Assembly (NCBI RefSeq): GCF_000797495.1
Contig: NZ_JTGN01000008.1
Location: forward strand, 62,001-126,000
DNA length: 64,000 nt
Reading direction: 5' to 3'
From: Robinsoniella peoriensis
GTDB lineage: Bacteria; Bacillota; Clostridia; Lachnospirales; Lachnospiraceae
The stretch's first letter is position 1; every line of letters begins with the position of its first letter. Shown in pieces: positions 34,429 to 42,335 of the stretch. Position numbers and translations under genes: made by a program. Below the pieces are notes generated by a model. The model saw only the letters and a program-made list of their open reading frames with translations, was not told where the DNA came from and did not search any database.

Positions 34429-37400
34429 ATGAAAAAATTACTAGTAATGGCAACAATGGGGTTAATGCTTACGACATTTACAATGCCTGTTCTAGCGGCT
34501 GACCAGAATGCTGCAGTGGATTCACTCTCACTTGGGGTTGGTGCTGATGAGACAGAGATCTATGTAAACTGGTACAGTAAGTCTGCTAATGCCGGAACCG
34601 TTCAATGGGCGAAAAAAGCAGATATGCCAGGCGAGGATTTCCCGCAGAAACATATGGAAGCAGCAGCCGTTACAGCGGCAGCTGAGAATAAAAGCGGCTT
34701 TTACAGCAATAAGGTTGCTTTAACTGGGCTGGAAGCAAATACCCAGTATGTATATCGTGTAGGAAATGATGGAAGCTGGTCGGAGATATATGACTATGAC
34801 ACAGAAAATTTTGACGGCGGATTCAGCTTTCTTCTTGCTGGGGACCCTCAGATAGGGGCAGGCTCCCAGGCATCGGATCAAAAGGGCTGGGAAGATACGC
34901 TGAATAAAGCAATGAACCAATTTCCGGAAAGCAGTTTTCTGATATCTGCAGGGGATCAGGTAAATACAAATAATAATGAAAGCCAGTATACCTCTTATCT
35001 GGCACCGGAAGAGTTGAAAAGCCTTCCGATTGCAACGAATGTTGGAAATCATGATACAAAAAGCAATGCTTACAGCGAGCATTTCAATATTCCGAATGTA
35101 GACCAGACAACAGTTACTGCAGGAGAATTCAGTGGAGATTACTGGTATAAATATGATGACGTATTATTTATGTCCATTAATTCCAACGATAGGAGTACTG
35201 CAAAACATAAACAGTTTCTGGAAGATACCGTAGCTGCACAGGGATCAGATGCAAAATGGAAAGTCGTAACCTTCCACCATTCCGTTTACAGTACTGCATC
35301 CCATACGCAGGACTCGGATATTATCCAGAGAAGAAATGAGCTGCCTCCTGTATTTTCTGATTTAGGCATAGATGCGGTCCTTATGGGACACGACCATGTT
35401 TACACCAGAACTTATATGATGAATGGAACAAATCCGGTTAAAACAGATAATGTAGAATCACAGGTTGTAAACCCTGCAGAGGGCGAAGTGCTCTATTTAA
35501 CTGCAAACTCAGCCAGCGGAAGTAAATTTTACAGTATTATGAATTATGATTATCCATTTGCAGCCGTAAAAAATCAGGAAAGCGTACCAAATATAACAAA
35601 TGTGAAAGTTACGGATACTTCTATGCAGTTTACTACATACCGTACAAGTGACATGAGCCTGGTAGATGATTTCACTATATATAAAGGGGTGGATGCAAAT
35701 GGTGATTATACGGCACCGGTAATTACCGCCCCGGATAATGATACCGTTATTCTGGGAAAAGCATTTGATCCATTAGAAGGTGTAACGGCAATTGATAACA
35801 AGGATGGAGATATTACAGGTAAGATTAAAGTAGAAGGCACGGTAGATATTAATAAGGTGGGACAGTATACGTTAACTTATACCGTATCAGATACTGCCGG
35901 AAATGAAACAAAAATTGTACGTACAATAACAGTATTGGATGAGGATAAGACGGCACCTGAATTAAATGTGCCTGCGGCTACGGAGCTGTATACAGGCGAT
36001 GAATTTGATCCAATGGATGGTATTACCGCAACGGATGAACGCGATGGAGATATCACGAAGTCTGTTACGGTAGAAGGCAGTGCAGACACCCAGACACCAG
36101 GGACTTATGAATTAACATACCGTGTTTCTGATGCTGCTGGAAATGAAACGGTCAAAAAGAGAATCGTTACAGTAAAAGAGTCCACCACAGAAGAGACAAC
36201 GCTCATAACAACCCAGGATACTATCTGGAGGTATCTGGACAACAACACCGATCCGGCAGAAAACCTGGAAAGCAGAACCGCATGGACAGAAGAAAGCTTT
36301 GATGATTCTGTATGGAGTACCGCAAAGGGAAGCTTTGGAGCAAAAAAAGGACAGATCGCTGATCTGGGCGGCGGATGCACTCCAAATACCCTTTTGACAC
36401 AGTATATTGAAGGCACAAAAGATGATATCCCAACTTATTTTTTCCGAACAACATTTGATCTGGAGGATGCAGAAAAAGTTGTGGGTATGACTGGAAGCCT
36501 GATGTATGATGATGCGGCTATCGTTTATATCAACGGTGTAAAAGCAGCTTCCTATTACGAGCCGGAAGGCGGTTTTGAAAGCAATATGTCTTACGGCGGT
36601 TCCAACAAGAGTAGTCCGTTGAATGGAACCTTCCAGCTGGAAGACTGGAGTATGTTAAAAGATGGTGTAAACACAATTGCAGTGGAAATCCACAATGGAC
36701 GTATCGACAGCTCTGATGTATATTTTGATTTCCTGGATCTTACGGTTACGACTGAAAAAGAAATTGCGGATACGATAGCACCTGTGATCAGCTTCCCGGA
36801 AAAAACAGAGATTTATGTAGGGGATGTATTTGATCCTATGGCAGGCGTAAGCGCATCAGATAATGCAGACGGAGATGTAACAGCAGATATTCAGGTACAG
36901 GGTAAGGTTGATGTATCCAGACCGGGTACCACGGAACTGGTATACACAGTTACGGATAAGGCAGGAAACAAAGGTGAAGCCGTAAGAAAAATAACGGTTA
37001 TGGAAAAGGAACAGCCGGTGGTACCGGATAAGTCAGCACCAGTATTGAACATTCCTGCAAGTACGGTAATTACAGTAGGAAGTAAATTTGATAAAATGCA
37101 GGGAGTCAGTGCGAAAGATGACAGGGACGGTGATATCACTGCGAAGGTAACCTGTACCGGTGAGGTAGATTCTTCAAAACCGGGAACTTATACACTGACT
37201 TACCGTGTAAGTGACAAGGCAGGCAATACCGTAACCCAGCAAAGAACAGTAATTGTAAAGGCAGCACAGCAGGGAACAGATAAGCCTGCGGTTGTAAAAG
37301 CCTCGGGTGTAAAATTAAACCACAGCAGCATTACCATTCAAAAGGGTAAGAAGTATACTTGGTTAAAAGCAGCTGTTACTCCCAAAAACACAACCAATAA

Positions 37401-37815
37401 AAAGCTCACCTGGAGTTCCTCGAATAAAAAGGTAGCCGCTATAAATGCAAAAGGTGTGGTTACTGCTAAAAAAGAGGGAACGGCTAATATTAAAGTAAAG
37501 ACAGCAAATGGCAAGAAAGATACCGTAAAAGTAAATGTTGTAGACAGGAAAATTAAAGTCTCTAAGATTTCAATGGATAAAAAAGCAAGGATGTATAGAG
37601 GGACAAAATTGGAACTGGATGCAGCAGTAAAACCAGTAAATGCTTCCAAGAAGAAAGTATCCTGGTCAACATCAAATAGTAAAATTGCCACAGTTAGCCC
37701 TAAAGGAGTTGTAAAAGCGAAAAAGACCGGTACGGTTAAAATTACATGTACGGCAAAGGATGGAAGCGGTAAGAAAGCGGTATGCAGTATTACTGTTGTA
37801 TCTAAGAAAAAGTAA
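34429..37815 (+). CDS. Secreted purple-acid-phosphatase-like metallophosphoesterase with DUF5011 and Big2 domains
   Basis: Secreted protein of 1128 aa. Signal peptide (1-24, PVLA-ADQ); FN3-like PAP N-domain (about 25-130); calcineurin-like metallophosphatase (about 134-367) with LLAGDPQIG, SAGDQVN, VGNHD, FHHSVYS and MGHDHVYTR, i.e. all metal-ligand blocks in order; two DUF5011 Ig-like repeats (430-583); a galactose-binding-like domain (591-781); two more DUF5011 repeats (783-944); two Big2 domains (958-1128). It hydrolyses phosphate esters outside the cell by family inference, and the C-terminal modules may bind glycans or the cell wall; no sorting signal is seen. ATG at 34429 has AGGAGG 5 nt upstream. 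Substrates could include phosphorylated glycans or phytate-like esters. Confidence 0.88.
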   Translation: MKKLLVMATMGLMLTTFTMPVLAADQNAAVDSLSLGVGADETEIYVNWYSKSANAGTVQWAKKADMPGEDFPQKHMEAAAVTAAAENKSGFYSNKVALTGLEANTQYVYRVGNDGSWSEIYDYDTENFDGGFSFLLAGDPQIGAGSQASDQKGWEDTLNKAMNQFPESSFLISAGDQVNTNNNESQYTSYLAPEELKSLPIATNVGNHDTKSNAYSEHFNIPNVDQTTVTAGEFSGDYWYKYDDVLFMSINSNDRSTAKHKQFLEDTVAAQGSDAKWKVVTFHHSVYSTASHTQDSDIIQRRNELPPVFSDLGIDAVLMGHDHVYTRTYMMNGTNPVKTDNVESQVVNPAEGEVLYLTANSASGSKFYSIMNYDYPFAAVKNQESVPNITNVKVTDTSMQFTTYRTSDMSLVDDFTIYKGVDANGDYTAPVITAPDNDTVILGKAFDPLEGVTAIDNKDGDITGKIKVEGTVDINKVGQYTLTYTVSDTAGNETKIVRTITVLDEDKTAPELNVPAATELYTGDEFDPMDGITATDERDGDITKSVTVEGSADTQTPGTYELTYRVSDAAGNETVKKRIVTVKESTTEETTLITTQDTIWRYLDNNTDPAENLESRTAWTEESFDDSVWSTAKGSFGAKKGQIADLGGGCTPNTLLTQYIEGTKDDIPTYFFRTTFDLEDAEKVVGMTGSLMYDDAAIVYINGVKAASYYEPEGGFESNMSYGGSNKSSPLNGTFQLEDWSMLKDGVNTIAVEIHNGRIDSSDVYFDFLDLTVTTEKEIADTIAPVISFPEKTEIYVGDVFDPMAGVSASDNADGDVTADIQVQGKVDVSRPGTTELVYTVTDKAGNKGEAVRKITVMEKEQPVVPDKSAPVLNIPASTVITVGSKFDKMQGVSAKDDRDGDITAKVTCTGEVDSSKPGTYTLTYRVSDKAGNTVTQQRTVIVKAAQQGTDKPAVVKASGVKLNHSSITIQKGKKYTWLKAAVTPKNTTNKKLTWSSSNKKVAAINAKGVVTAKKEGTANIKVKTANGKKDTVKVNVVDRKIKVSKISMDKKARMYRGTKLELDAAVKPVNASKKKVSWSTSNSKIATVSPKGVVKAKKTGTVKITCTAKDGSGKKAVCSITVVSKKK

Positions 37816-37847
37816 ATCACCATTTAGTTAGGGTAGAAATCCAATAA

Positions 37848-37969
37848 TATAAATACGAATATGATTTGAATAAGAAATATTTGAAACAGAGCTGCTGCAG
37901 TTAAACCGGAGTCCAAAAGGCTGAGTCAGGCGCCTTCTTCCTGCTGTTTACTGCCACTGCTCTGTTTTT
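37848..37969 (+). promoter_or_regulatory. Leader with terminator-like hairpin before the yibE/F gene
   Basis: A -10-like TATAAA (37848-37853) is followed by a long hairpin whose outer stem AACAGAGC (37885-37892) pairs with GCTCTGTTT (37959-37967) and ends in TTTTT (37965-37969). An inner AAGGC/GCCTT pair lies within. The T-run ends 7 nt before the ribosome site of the YibE/F gene. It may simply terminate the phosphatase transcript or act as an attenuator for yibE/F. Confidence 0.55.
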
Positions 37970-37988
37970 GCGGAACAGGAGATTACAG

Positions 37989-39143
37989 ATGTTAAAAAAA
38001 TACTGGATGGATAAAAAATGGCTTGCATTTTTAGCTGTATTTATACTAACAATTGCAGCAACGTTCATTTTCTATCAAAAAACGGATATGTCCTATGAGT
38101 TTGCGGACTCCAGCACCATTCGCTACGTTAAGGGAAAAGTAACAGAGGTTTTGTCTGAGGAATTAGAGAAAGCAGATGGAAATGATCCACGTATACTGGG
38201 GACCCAGAAGGTAAGGGTATATATAAAAGAAGGGGAACAAAAGGGAAAAGAACTGGAATTTGACAACGTACTATCCACGACCCACAATATTTATGTAAAA
38301 CCGGGACAGGGTGTTTTAATCAAGGCTGATATGCCAGAGGGGGCTGCACCTTACTACTCTATTTTTAACTATGACAGAACCGGGGGAATTGCAGCAATTG
38401 CAGTAATTTTTATTCTTCTGATGGCGCTGGTTGGCAGAAGTAAGGGAATCAAAAGTGTTATCGGGCTGCTCTATGTATTCCTATTAATCATAGGATTTCT
38501 CATACCTGCGATTTACAGCGGCTGGCCTCCTGTACTGGCGACGGTACTCATGGCAGTAACTGCATCTGCGGTATCCATGATTCTTCTGAACGGATTTTCG
38601 GCAAAAACCTGGACAGCTATTTTATCTACTGTCGCTGGAATCTTGATAGCAGCATTTGTTTTTGCCATATTTGCCTGGATATTATCCGTAGACGGATATA
38701 AGCTGGATGAGGTAGAAGAATTGATTCTGGTTTCCAACAGTTCCGGTATGAAGGTTGGGGATATTCTGTTTGCAGGTACACTTGTTTCGTCACTGGGAGC
38801 CATTATGGATATGACCATGTCGGTGGCTGCGCCGTTGTATGAGATGCGAGAAGCTAATAATAAGATGAGTTCCAGGGAGATCTATAGAACCGGATTAAAG
38901 ATTGGGAAAGATATGATAGGTACTATGTGCGAGACATTGGTTTTAGCATTTACCGGTACGGCAATCACTACGCTGCTGCTGTTAAAAGCCTATGGAATTC
39001 ATATGGATCAGCTGTTAAGCTCTGATTATATTGCCATAGAACTGGCACAAGGGCTTACAGGGAGCATAGCTGTGATACTTGCAGTGCCGATAACTTCTCT
39101 GTTGGCGGGATTGATTAGAAAGAAAGGTGTTCATTATTTGTAA
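37989..39143 (+). CDS. YibE/F family membrane protein
   Basis: Membrane protein of 384 aa with an N-terminal anchor (about 12-32), an extracytoplasmic OB-like region (about 40-130, VKGKVTEVLSEEL, GQGVLIKADMP) and about seven further transmembrane segments carrying YibE/F motifs (VGRSKGIKSVIGLLYVF, GMKVGDILFAGTLVSSLGAIMDMTMSVA). The molecular function is unknown for the family. ATG at 37989 has AGGAG 7 nt upstream. A second yibE/F paralogue, often adjacent in other Firmicutes, is absent here. Confidence 0.88.
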   Translation: MLKKYWMDKKWLAFLAVFILTIAATFIFYQKTDMSYEFADSSTIRYVKGKVTEVLSEELEKADGNDPRILGTQKVRVYIKEGEQKGKELEFDNVLSTTHNIYVKPGQGVLIKADMPEGAAPYYSIFNYDRTGGIAAIAVIFILLMALVGRSKGIKSVIGLLYVFLLIIGFLIPAIYSGWPPVLATVLMAVTASAVSMILLNGFSAKTWTAILSTVAGILIAAFVFAIFAWILSVDGYKLDEVEELILVSNSSGMKVGDILFAGTLVSSLGAIMDMTMSVAAPLYEMREANNKMSSREIYRTGLKIGKDMIGTMCETLVLAFTGTAITTLLLLKAYGIHMDQLLSSDYIAIELAQGLTGSIAVILAVPITSLLAGLIRKKGVHYL

Positions 39144-39156
39144 CAGAGTAATCTGA

Positions 39157-39194
39157 CTAGTGCATCCCGGCGTAAATACGTCGGGCGACACTAG
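39157..39194. other. Strong hairpin after yibE/F
   Basis: CTAGTG (39157-39162) pairs with CACTAG (39189-39194), enclosing a CCCGGCG / CGTCGGG stem with one G-T pair. There is no T-run. It starts 13 nt after the stop codon and may stabilise or end the transcript. Confidence 0.5.
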
Positions 39195-39205
39195 ACAGCA
39201 GAGCC

Positions 39206-39356
39206 TGTTTGAAAATTCATTCCTGTCATCTGCGCGCCCCATTGCGCATGGAATTTGCCCGGAAAATAGTCAGCACAGCCCGCTATGCCTCATATTTTCC
39301 GAACAATTATCCCCACAAAGTGTGGCGGACGGTTGTCAGAAAGCAATTTTCAAACA
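39206..39356. repeat. MITE-like inverted-repeat element
   Basis: Perfect 12-bp inverted repeat TGTTTGAAAATT (39206-39217) / AATTTTCAAACA (39345-39356), extending inward imperfectly for about 20 more bases on each side, with a CCACA-AAG-TGTGG hairpin inside. The 151-bp length and absence of a convincing gene fit a non-autonomous mobile or REP-like element. It lies just downstream of the Rpn-family nuclease gene. Confidence 0.6.
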
Positions 39357-39415
39357 TGCACTGGTTTCTTGTGCTTTATATGCAATATCAGTTAACCGCC
39401 CCAAATGACGACAGG

Positions 39416-40378
39416 TTACTTATATTTCTCATAATATTTTTCAGCTGAAGCATAATCCAGTTTAAAGCATCTTAGAAGTTTTTCAATAATTCGTTCACGG
39501 CAGATTCCCTCTTCAAGGTTATCCCTTATTAGGAATTCGATGCATAATTCTCGTTCCTGTTCTATTCCTATCTTGCGTCCGCGTTCTATGCCTAATGCAA
39601 TTCCATTTTCCTGCCCAAGCTCCAATCCTTCCTTTTTTGCCATATATATAAGATGGTTATAGTCACGGATTGCTTTTTCCCTGGATTCGTATTCTATTCT
39701 TTTTGCGTCATCTGCACTTATATTTTTTAAGATCTGATACGCTTCATTTATGTACTCGTTCTTCTCTGCCATATCCTTGAAATCCTCCTCCCGCTTTCCG
39801 TTCAGAAATTTCGCCCATTGTAATAATTCGTTTTCCGGTTCTTCCCGATTCCCCAATTTGGGCAGTTCCAGTACATGGAACTCCAGTTTATCAGAATATA
39901 AGCTCCCCCGCGTGTCTTCCCGAAGATGAAAACAGGAATACCATTCATCCGTATCCTTTAAGAAATCAAAGTCCAGTATACTGATTTGGATACATTTCAC
40001 AAGAACATCATAATTATCTCCGCTTATGATCTGATCTGTATACATCTTACAAGTGTAGAACAGGGTACGCTCTTCCCAGCACTGAAAAGGCAGGACCTGC
40101 ATTTCCAGGTCTATCTGAGTGTTGTCATACATCATTACTCTTACATCCAGAATGCCAAGCTTTTGTGAATCACTTTCTTTTCGCAGGATAGTGTTTAGTA
40201 ATACTGTTTCCTGAATCTCCTTCGGATCCAGATTTAAAAATGCTGCGATTAAACCTTTTCTGGCTTTCTCACTGTACATCAGCTCTTTAAAACAGAAGTC
40301 AACAGTAGGCAGCATGATAAACGGTTCTTTTTTCTCGGGTTCAGTATGGCTGTTACTTATTTTGGGCGAATTGTTCAT
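39416..40378 (-). CDS. Rpn/PD-(D/E)XK nuclease family protein
   Basis: Protein of 320 aa of the recombination-promoting nuclease / PDDEXK_2 'transposase' family. The N-terminal nuclease domain (about 20-220) contains the D...ExQ core: D78 in LGILDVRV and E92/Q94 in QIDLEMQ. The C-terminal part (about 245-320) is a charged helical repeat region (GLELGQENGIALGIERGRKIG) ending in a small helical domain. AGGAGG precedes the ATG. It is a single gene in a repeat-rich stretch, with inverted-repeat elements on both sides. Rpn proteins of this type are linked to recombination and, more recently, phage defence; its role here is not known. Confidence 0.85.
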   Translation of the reverse strand: MNNSPKISNSHTEPEKKEPFIMLPTVDFCFKELMYSEKARKGLIAAFLNLDPKEIQETVLLNTILRKESDSQKLGILDVRVMMYDNTQIDLEMQVLPFQCWEERTLFYTCKMYTDQIISGDNYDVLVKCIQISILDFDFLKDTDEWYSCFHLREDTRGSLYSDKLEFHVLELPKLGNREEPENELLQWAKFLNGKREEDFKDMAEKNEYINEAYQILKNISADDAKRIEYESREKAIRDYNHLIYMAKKEGLELGQENGIALGIERGRKIGIEQERELCIEFLIRDNLEEGICRERIIEKLLRCFKLDYASAEKYYEKYK

Positions 40379-40695
40379 GGTTAGTCCTCCTCTTACAGAA
40401 AGGCAGTTATCCTTTGCAGCGTAAGAGGTTGTTAGATATATTATAACGACTCACAGCTTGCATGGCAACGCCTTATATGAAATTTTACTTGTCGATTGGA
40501 AATTACCTGGCAGAATAGCCAGTGTTAAGAAATTTTATATAACAACATATTATCATAAAATATTATTTTGTGCAACACATTTTTAATTGAAGTTACTTAT
40601 TATGAAATAAAAATAAAGATCCTCTTAATAAGTGATTAACGGCAGCACATCGTGTTCTGATGATATACGCACAAAATGAGTTTGCCTGGTAATGG

Positions 40696-40757
40696 ATAGC
40701 CAGAAATAGGGGAAGTCATGATTCGTTCGAATCACAACTACCCCTATTTCAGGCTAT
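40696..40757. repeat. 62-bp near-perfect inverted repeat
   Basis: ATAGCC-A-GAAATAGGGG (40696-40712) pairs with CCCCTATTTC-A-GGCTAT (40741-40757). Between them AGT/ACT and TGATTCG-TT-CGAATCA (40719-40734) continue the stem with only small symmetric internal loops. It lies in the 820-bp gap 40379-41198 upstream of the nuclease gene. Apart from this repeat and the element at 40786, that gap is AT-rich and shows nothing recognisable. Confidence 0.7.
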
Positions 40758-40785
40758 GCGTAGATATAAAAACAGTTAAAAAAAC

Positions 40786-41142
40786 GGGTTTAGCTGATTA
40801 AGGGACGCTTTGTAGATGGAGATGGTGCAACGGAAAGGTAAGTAAATACTCAGCTCTGCTCTACGCGGTTTTCTCAGCAGGGTGTAGACCTGGAGTTGTT
40901 CTTTTCTGGATGTGCAGAGTGTGTTTCGGCAGTTCAGTGTGAAATGTGCGAAATACGATTAAGTTTTGCTTGCTTTCCTGATCACAGACTTAACTGGATA
41001 TAGGTACTATAGCCATTAGTAGAATGATGAAACCATCTGCAGTGATAATTATATCTGCTTTCTGCCAATAGCGTCCAGCATGCCCCCTTCTCTTTCCGTA
41101 CACCATCTCCAGCTACAAAGCGTCCTCTTCTCAGCTAAACCC
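40786..41142. repeat. MITE-like element, copy A (357 bp)
   Basis: Ends are GGGTTTAGCTGA (40786-40797) and its exact complement TCAGCTAAACCC (41131-41142). Inside each end follow GACGCTTTGTAG and GGAGATGGTG in inverted orientation, giving terminal inverted repeats of about 45 bp. The interior has no convincing gene. The right part shares an AAAGAGAAGGGGGCA segment (reverse complement) with copy B at 42172. It lies 57 bp beyond the stop of the beta-keto acid cleavage enzyme gene. Confidence 0.75.
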
Positions 41143-41198
41143 CAACTAAAGATAAAATTGTTCGCTCTACCCCTCCACAAAGCAAGATCAAAATACCA

Positions 41199-41996
41199 CT
41201 ATTTCAAAGTATTCATTATTTCACGTGCCTCGTCCGGTGTGGCAGTTTCAAAACCAATAGCCCGGATCAGATGTGCCAAACGTTCCACCAGCTCAAAGTT
41301 CATGGATGCAGATTTGCCGGGTGCCAGATAGGCGCTGTCTTCAAATCCAATCCGGACGATACTGGCACCCATTGCAATTGCTGCGGCTAGGAAGTTCCAG
41401 TTGTCACGTCCAAAATGAGTCACACCCCATTTGGCATTTGCGGGAACAAAGGAACGGAAAGCTGCAAGGCTTTCGACCGTAGGCTGCATACCTCCTTTGT
41501 GTCCGAATACCAGGTTATAAATAATCGGGTCCCGGAAGGGATATTCTTTTGCAGTCATTTCTATATTATGAATCATACCGATATCAAAAACTTCAACTTC
41601 CGGTATGGTTTTCTTATCATATACGGCTTTTGCACAGTAGCGGATATCCTCAAAAGAATTCTTGTATACGGCTTCACCAAGATTTGTGGAGCCGCCATTC
41701 AGGGATGCGGATTCTACTTTTACATAATCCAGAGGAGTGCAGCGTTCTTCAATGGTCAGATCGGAAACACCTCCGGTAGATGCCTGTACAAGTACATCTG
41801 TTTCAGCTAGTATTTTTTCAAAGCATTCCACCATAAATCCGGTATCCGCGGTAAGGGAACCATCCGGACGGCGGCAGTGCAGATGACACATTGCAGCACC
41901 GGATTCTACTGATTTTTTAACATCCAGCGCCAGAGCATCTGCATCAATGGGAGTAGAGGCAGCTACCGGTGCCAGAGAAATAATAACTTTATTCAT
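41199..41996 (-). CDS. Beta-keto acid cleavage enzyme (BKACE / DUF849 family)
   Basis: TIM-barrel enzyme of 265 aa of the family of 3-keto-5-aminohexanoate cleavage enzyme (Kce), which splits a beta-keto acid with acetyl-CoA. The metal-binding HxH is CHLHCR (H38, H40). Further family blocks are VQASTGGVSDLTIEER, NLVFGHKGGMQPTVESL and VRIGFEDSAYLAPGK (carrying the metal-binding Glu). It is the last gene of the minus-strand cluster, separated from the kinase gene by a repeat element and a structured leader. The substrate is not identifiable; lysine-fermentation partners are absent, so it more likely acts on a sugar-acid-derived keto acid (inference). Confidence 0.87.
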   Translation of the reverse strand: MNKVIISLAPVAASTPIDADALALDVKKSVESGAAMCHLHCRRPDGSLTADTGFMVECFEKILAETDVLVQASTGGVSDLTIEERCTPLDYVKVESASLNGGSTNLGEAVYKNSFEDIRYCAKAVYDKKTIPEVEVFDIGMIHNIEMTAKEYPFRDPIIYNLVFGHKGGMQPTVESLAAFRSFVPANAKWGVTHFGRDNWNFLAAAIAMGASIVRIGFEDSAYLAPGKSASMNFELVERLAHLIRAIGFETATPDEAREIMNTLK

Positions 41997-42012
41997 ATTT
42001 ATACCTATTGCA

Positions 42013-42103
42013 TATTACAGGCTTGCCTGCAATACTGCCACAATAAAACTGGTTGAAAGAATCAATCGTGGCATCCTTTCTATATCATAATTTTCTTTCA
42101 ACC
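42013..42103 (-). promoter_or_regulatory. Structured 5' leader, copy 1 (pseudoknot-capable)
   Basis: Three complementary pairs (plus coordinates): 42051-42061 with 42093-42103 (GGTTGAAAGAA / TTCTTTCAACC, 11 bp); 42036-42041 with 42068-42073 (TGCCAC / GTGGCA); 42013-42021 with 42026-42034 (TATTACAGG / CCTGCAATA, one G-U). The first two interleave, as in a pseudoknot. The block ends 17 nt before the start codon. A homologous block occurs at 47397-47488. It occupies most of the gap 41997-42171; no clear promoter was found behind it. Confidence 0.65.
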
Positions 42104-42171
42104 TTTAGTCATTTCTATTTGCTAGTACTACAGTGAACGTTTTGTAATGTTCTATTTAATGCATTATATTT

Positions 42172-42333
42172 GGGTTTCGCTGAGGAAGGACGCTTTGTAG
42201 ATGATAGGTAGTGTACGAAAAGAGAAGGGGGCAGACCAGGACATTGGTTTGGAATGCTTAACGCAGAACTGGTATTTTCTAACCTTCCGTACACTACCTA
42301 TCATCCACAAAGCGTCCTTCCTCAGCTAATCCC
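42172..42333. repeat. MITE-like element, copy B (162 bp)
   Basis: Ends GGGTTTCGCTGA (42172-42183) and TCAGCTAATCCC (42322-42333), followed inward by GGAAGGACGCTTTGT and ATGATAGGTAGTGTACG in inverted orientation, giving about 50-bp terminal inverted repeats with few mismatches. The left arm then reads AAAGAGAAGGGGGCAG as in copy A. It lies 2 bp past the stop of the acid-sugar kinase gene. It encodes nothing. Confidence 0.78.
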
Positions 42334-42335
42334 AT

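Noticed and set aside
37885..37969. yybP-ykoY (Mn2+) or other known riboswitch before yibE/F
   Set aside because: The recalled conserved core of that class is not present; only a terminator-like hairpin can be supported.
39160..39448. Short plus-strand open frames downstream of yibE/F
   Set aside because: They lie mostly inside the inverted-repeat element, lack ribosome sites and overlap each other in two frames.
40715..40745. GTTCGAATC sequence resembling a tRNA T-loop
   Set aside because: The flanking bases do not form a T-stem and no acceptor, D or anticodon arms fit; the bases belong to the symmetric 62-bp hairpin.
42013..42085. A short upstream reading frame of 19 codons on the minus strand in leader copy 1, with AAAGG before its ATG
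   Set aside because: In copy 2 the ATG is AAG and the frame is not kept, so a conserved leader peptide is unlikely; the pairing pattern is the shared feature.
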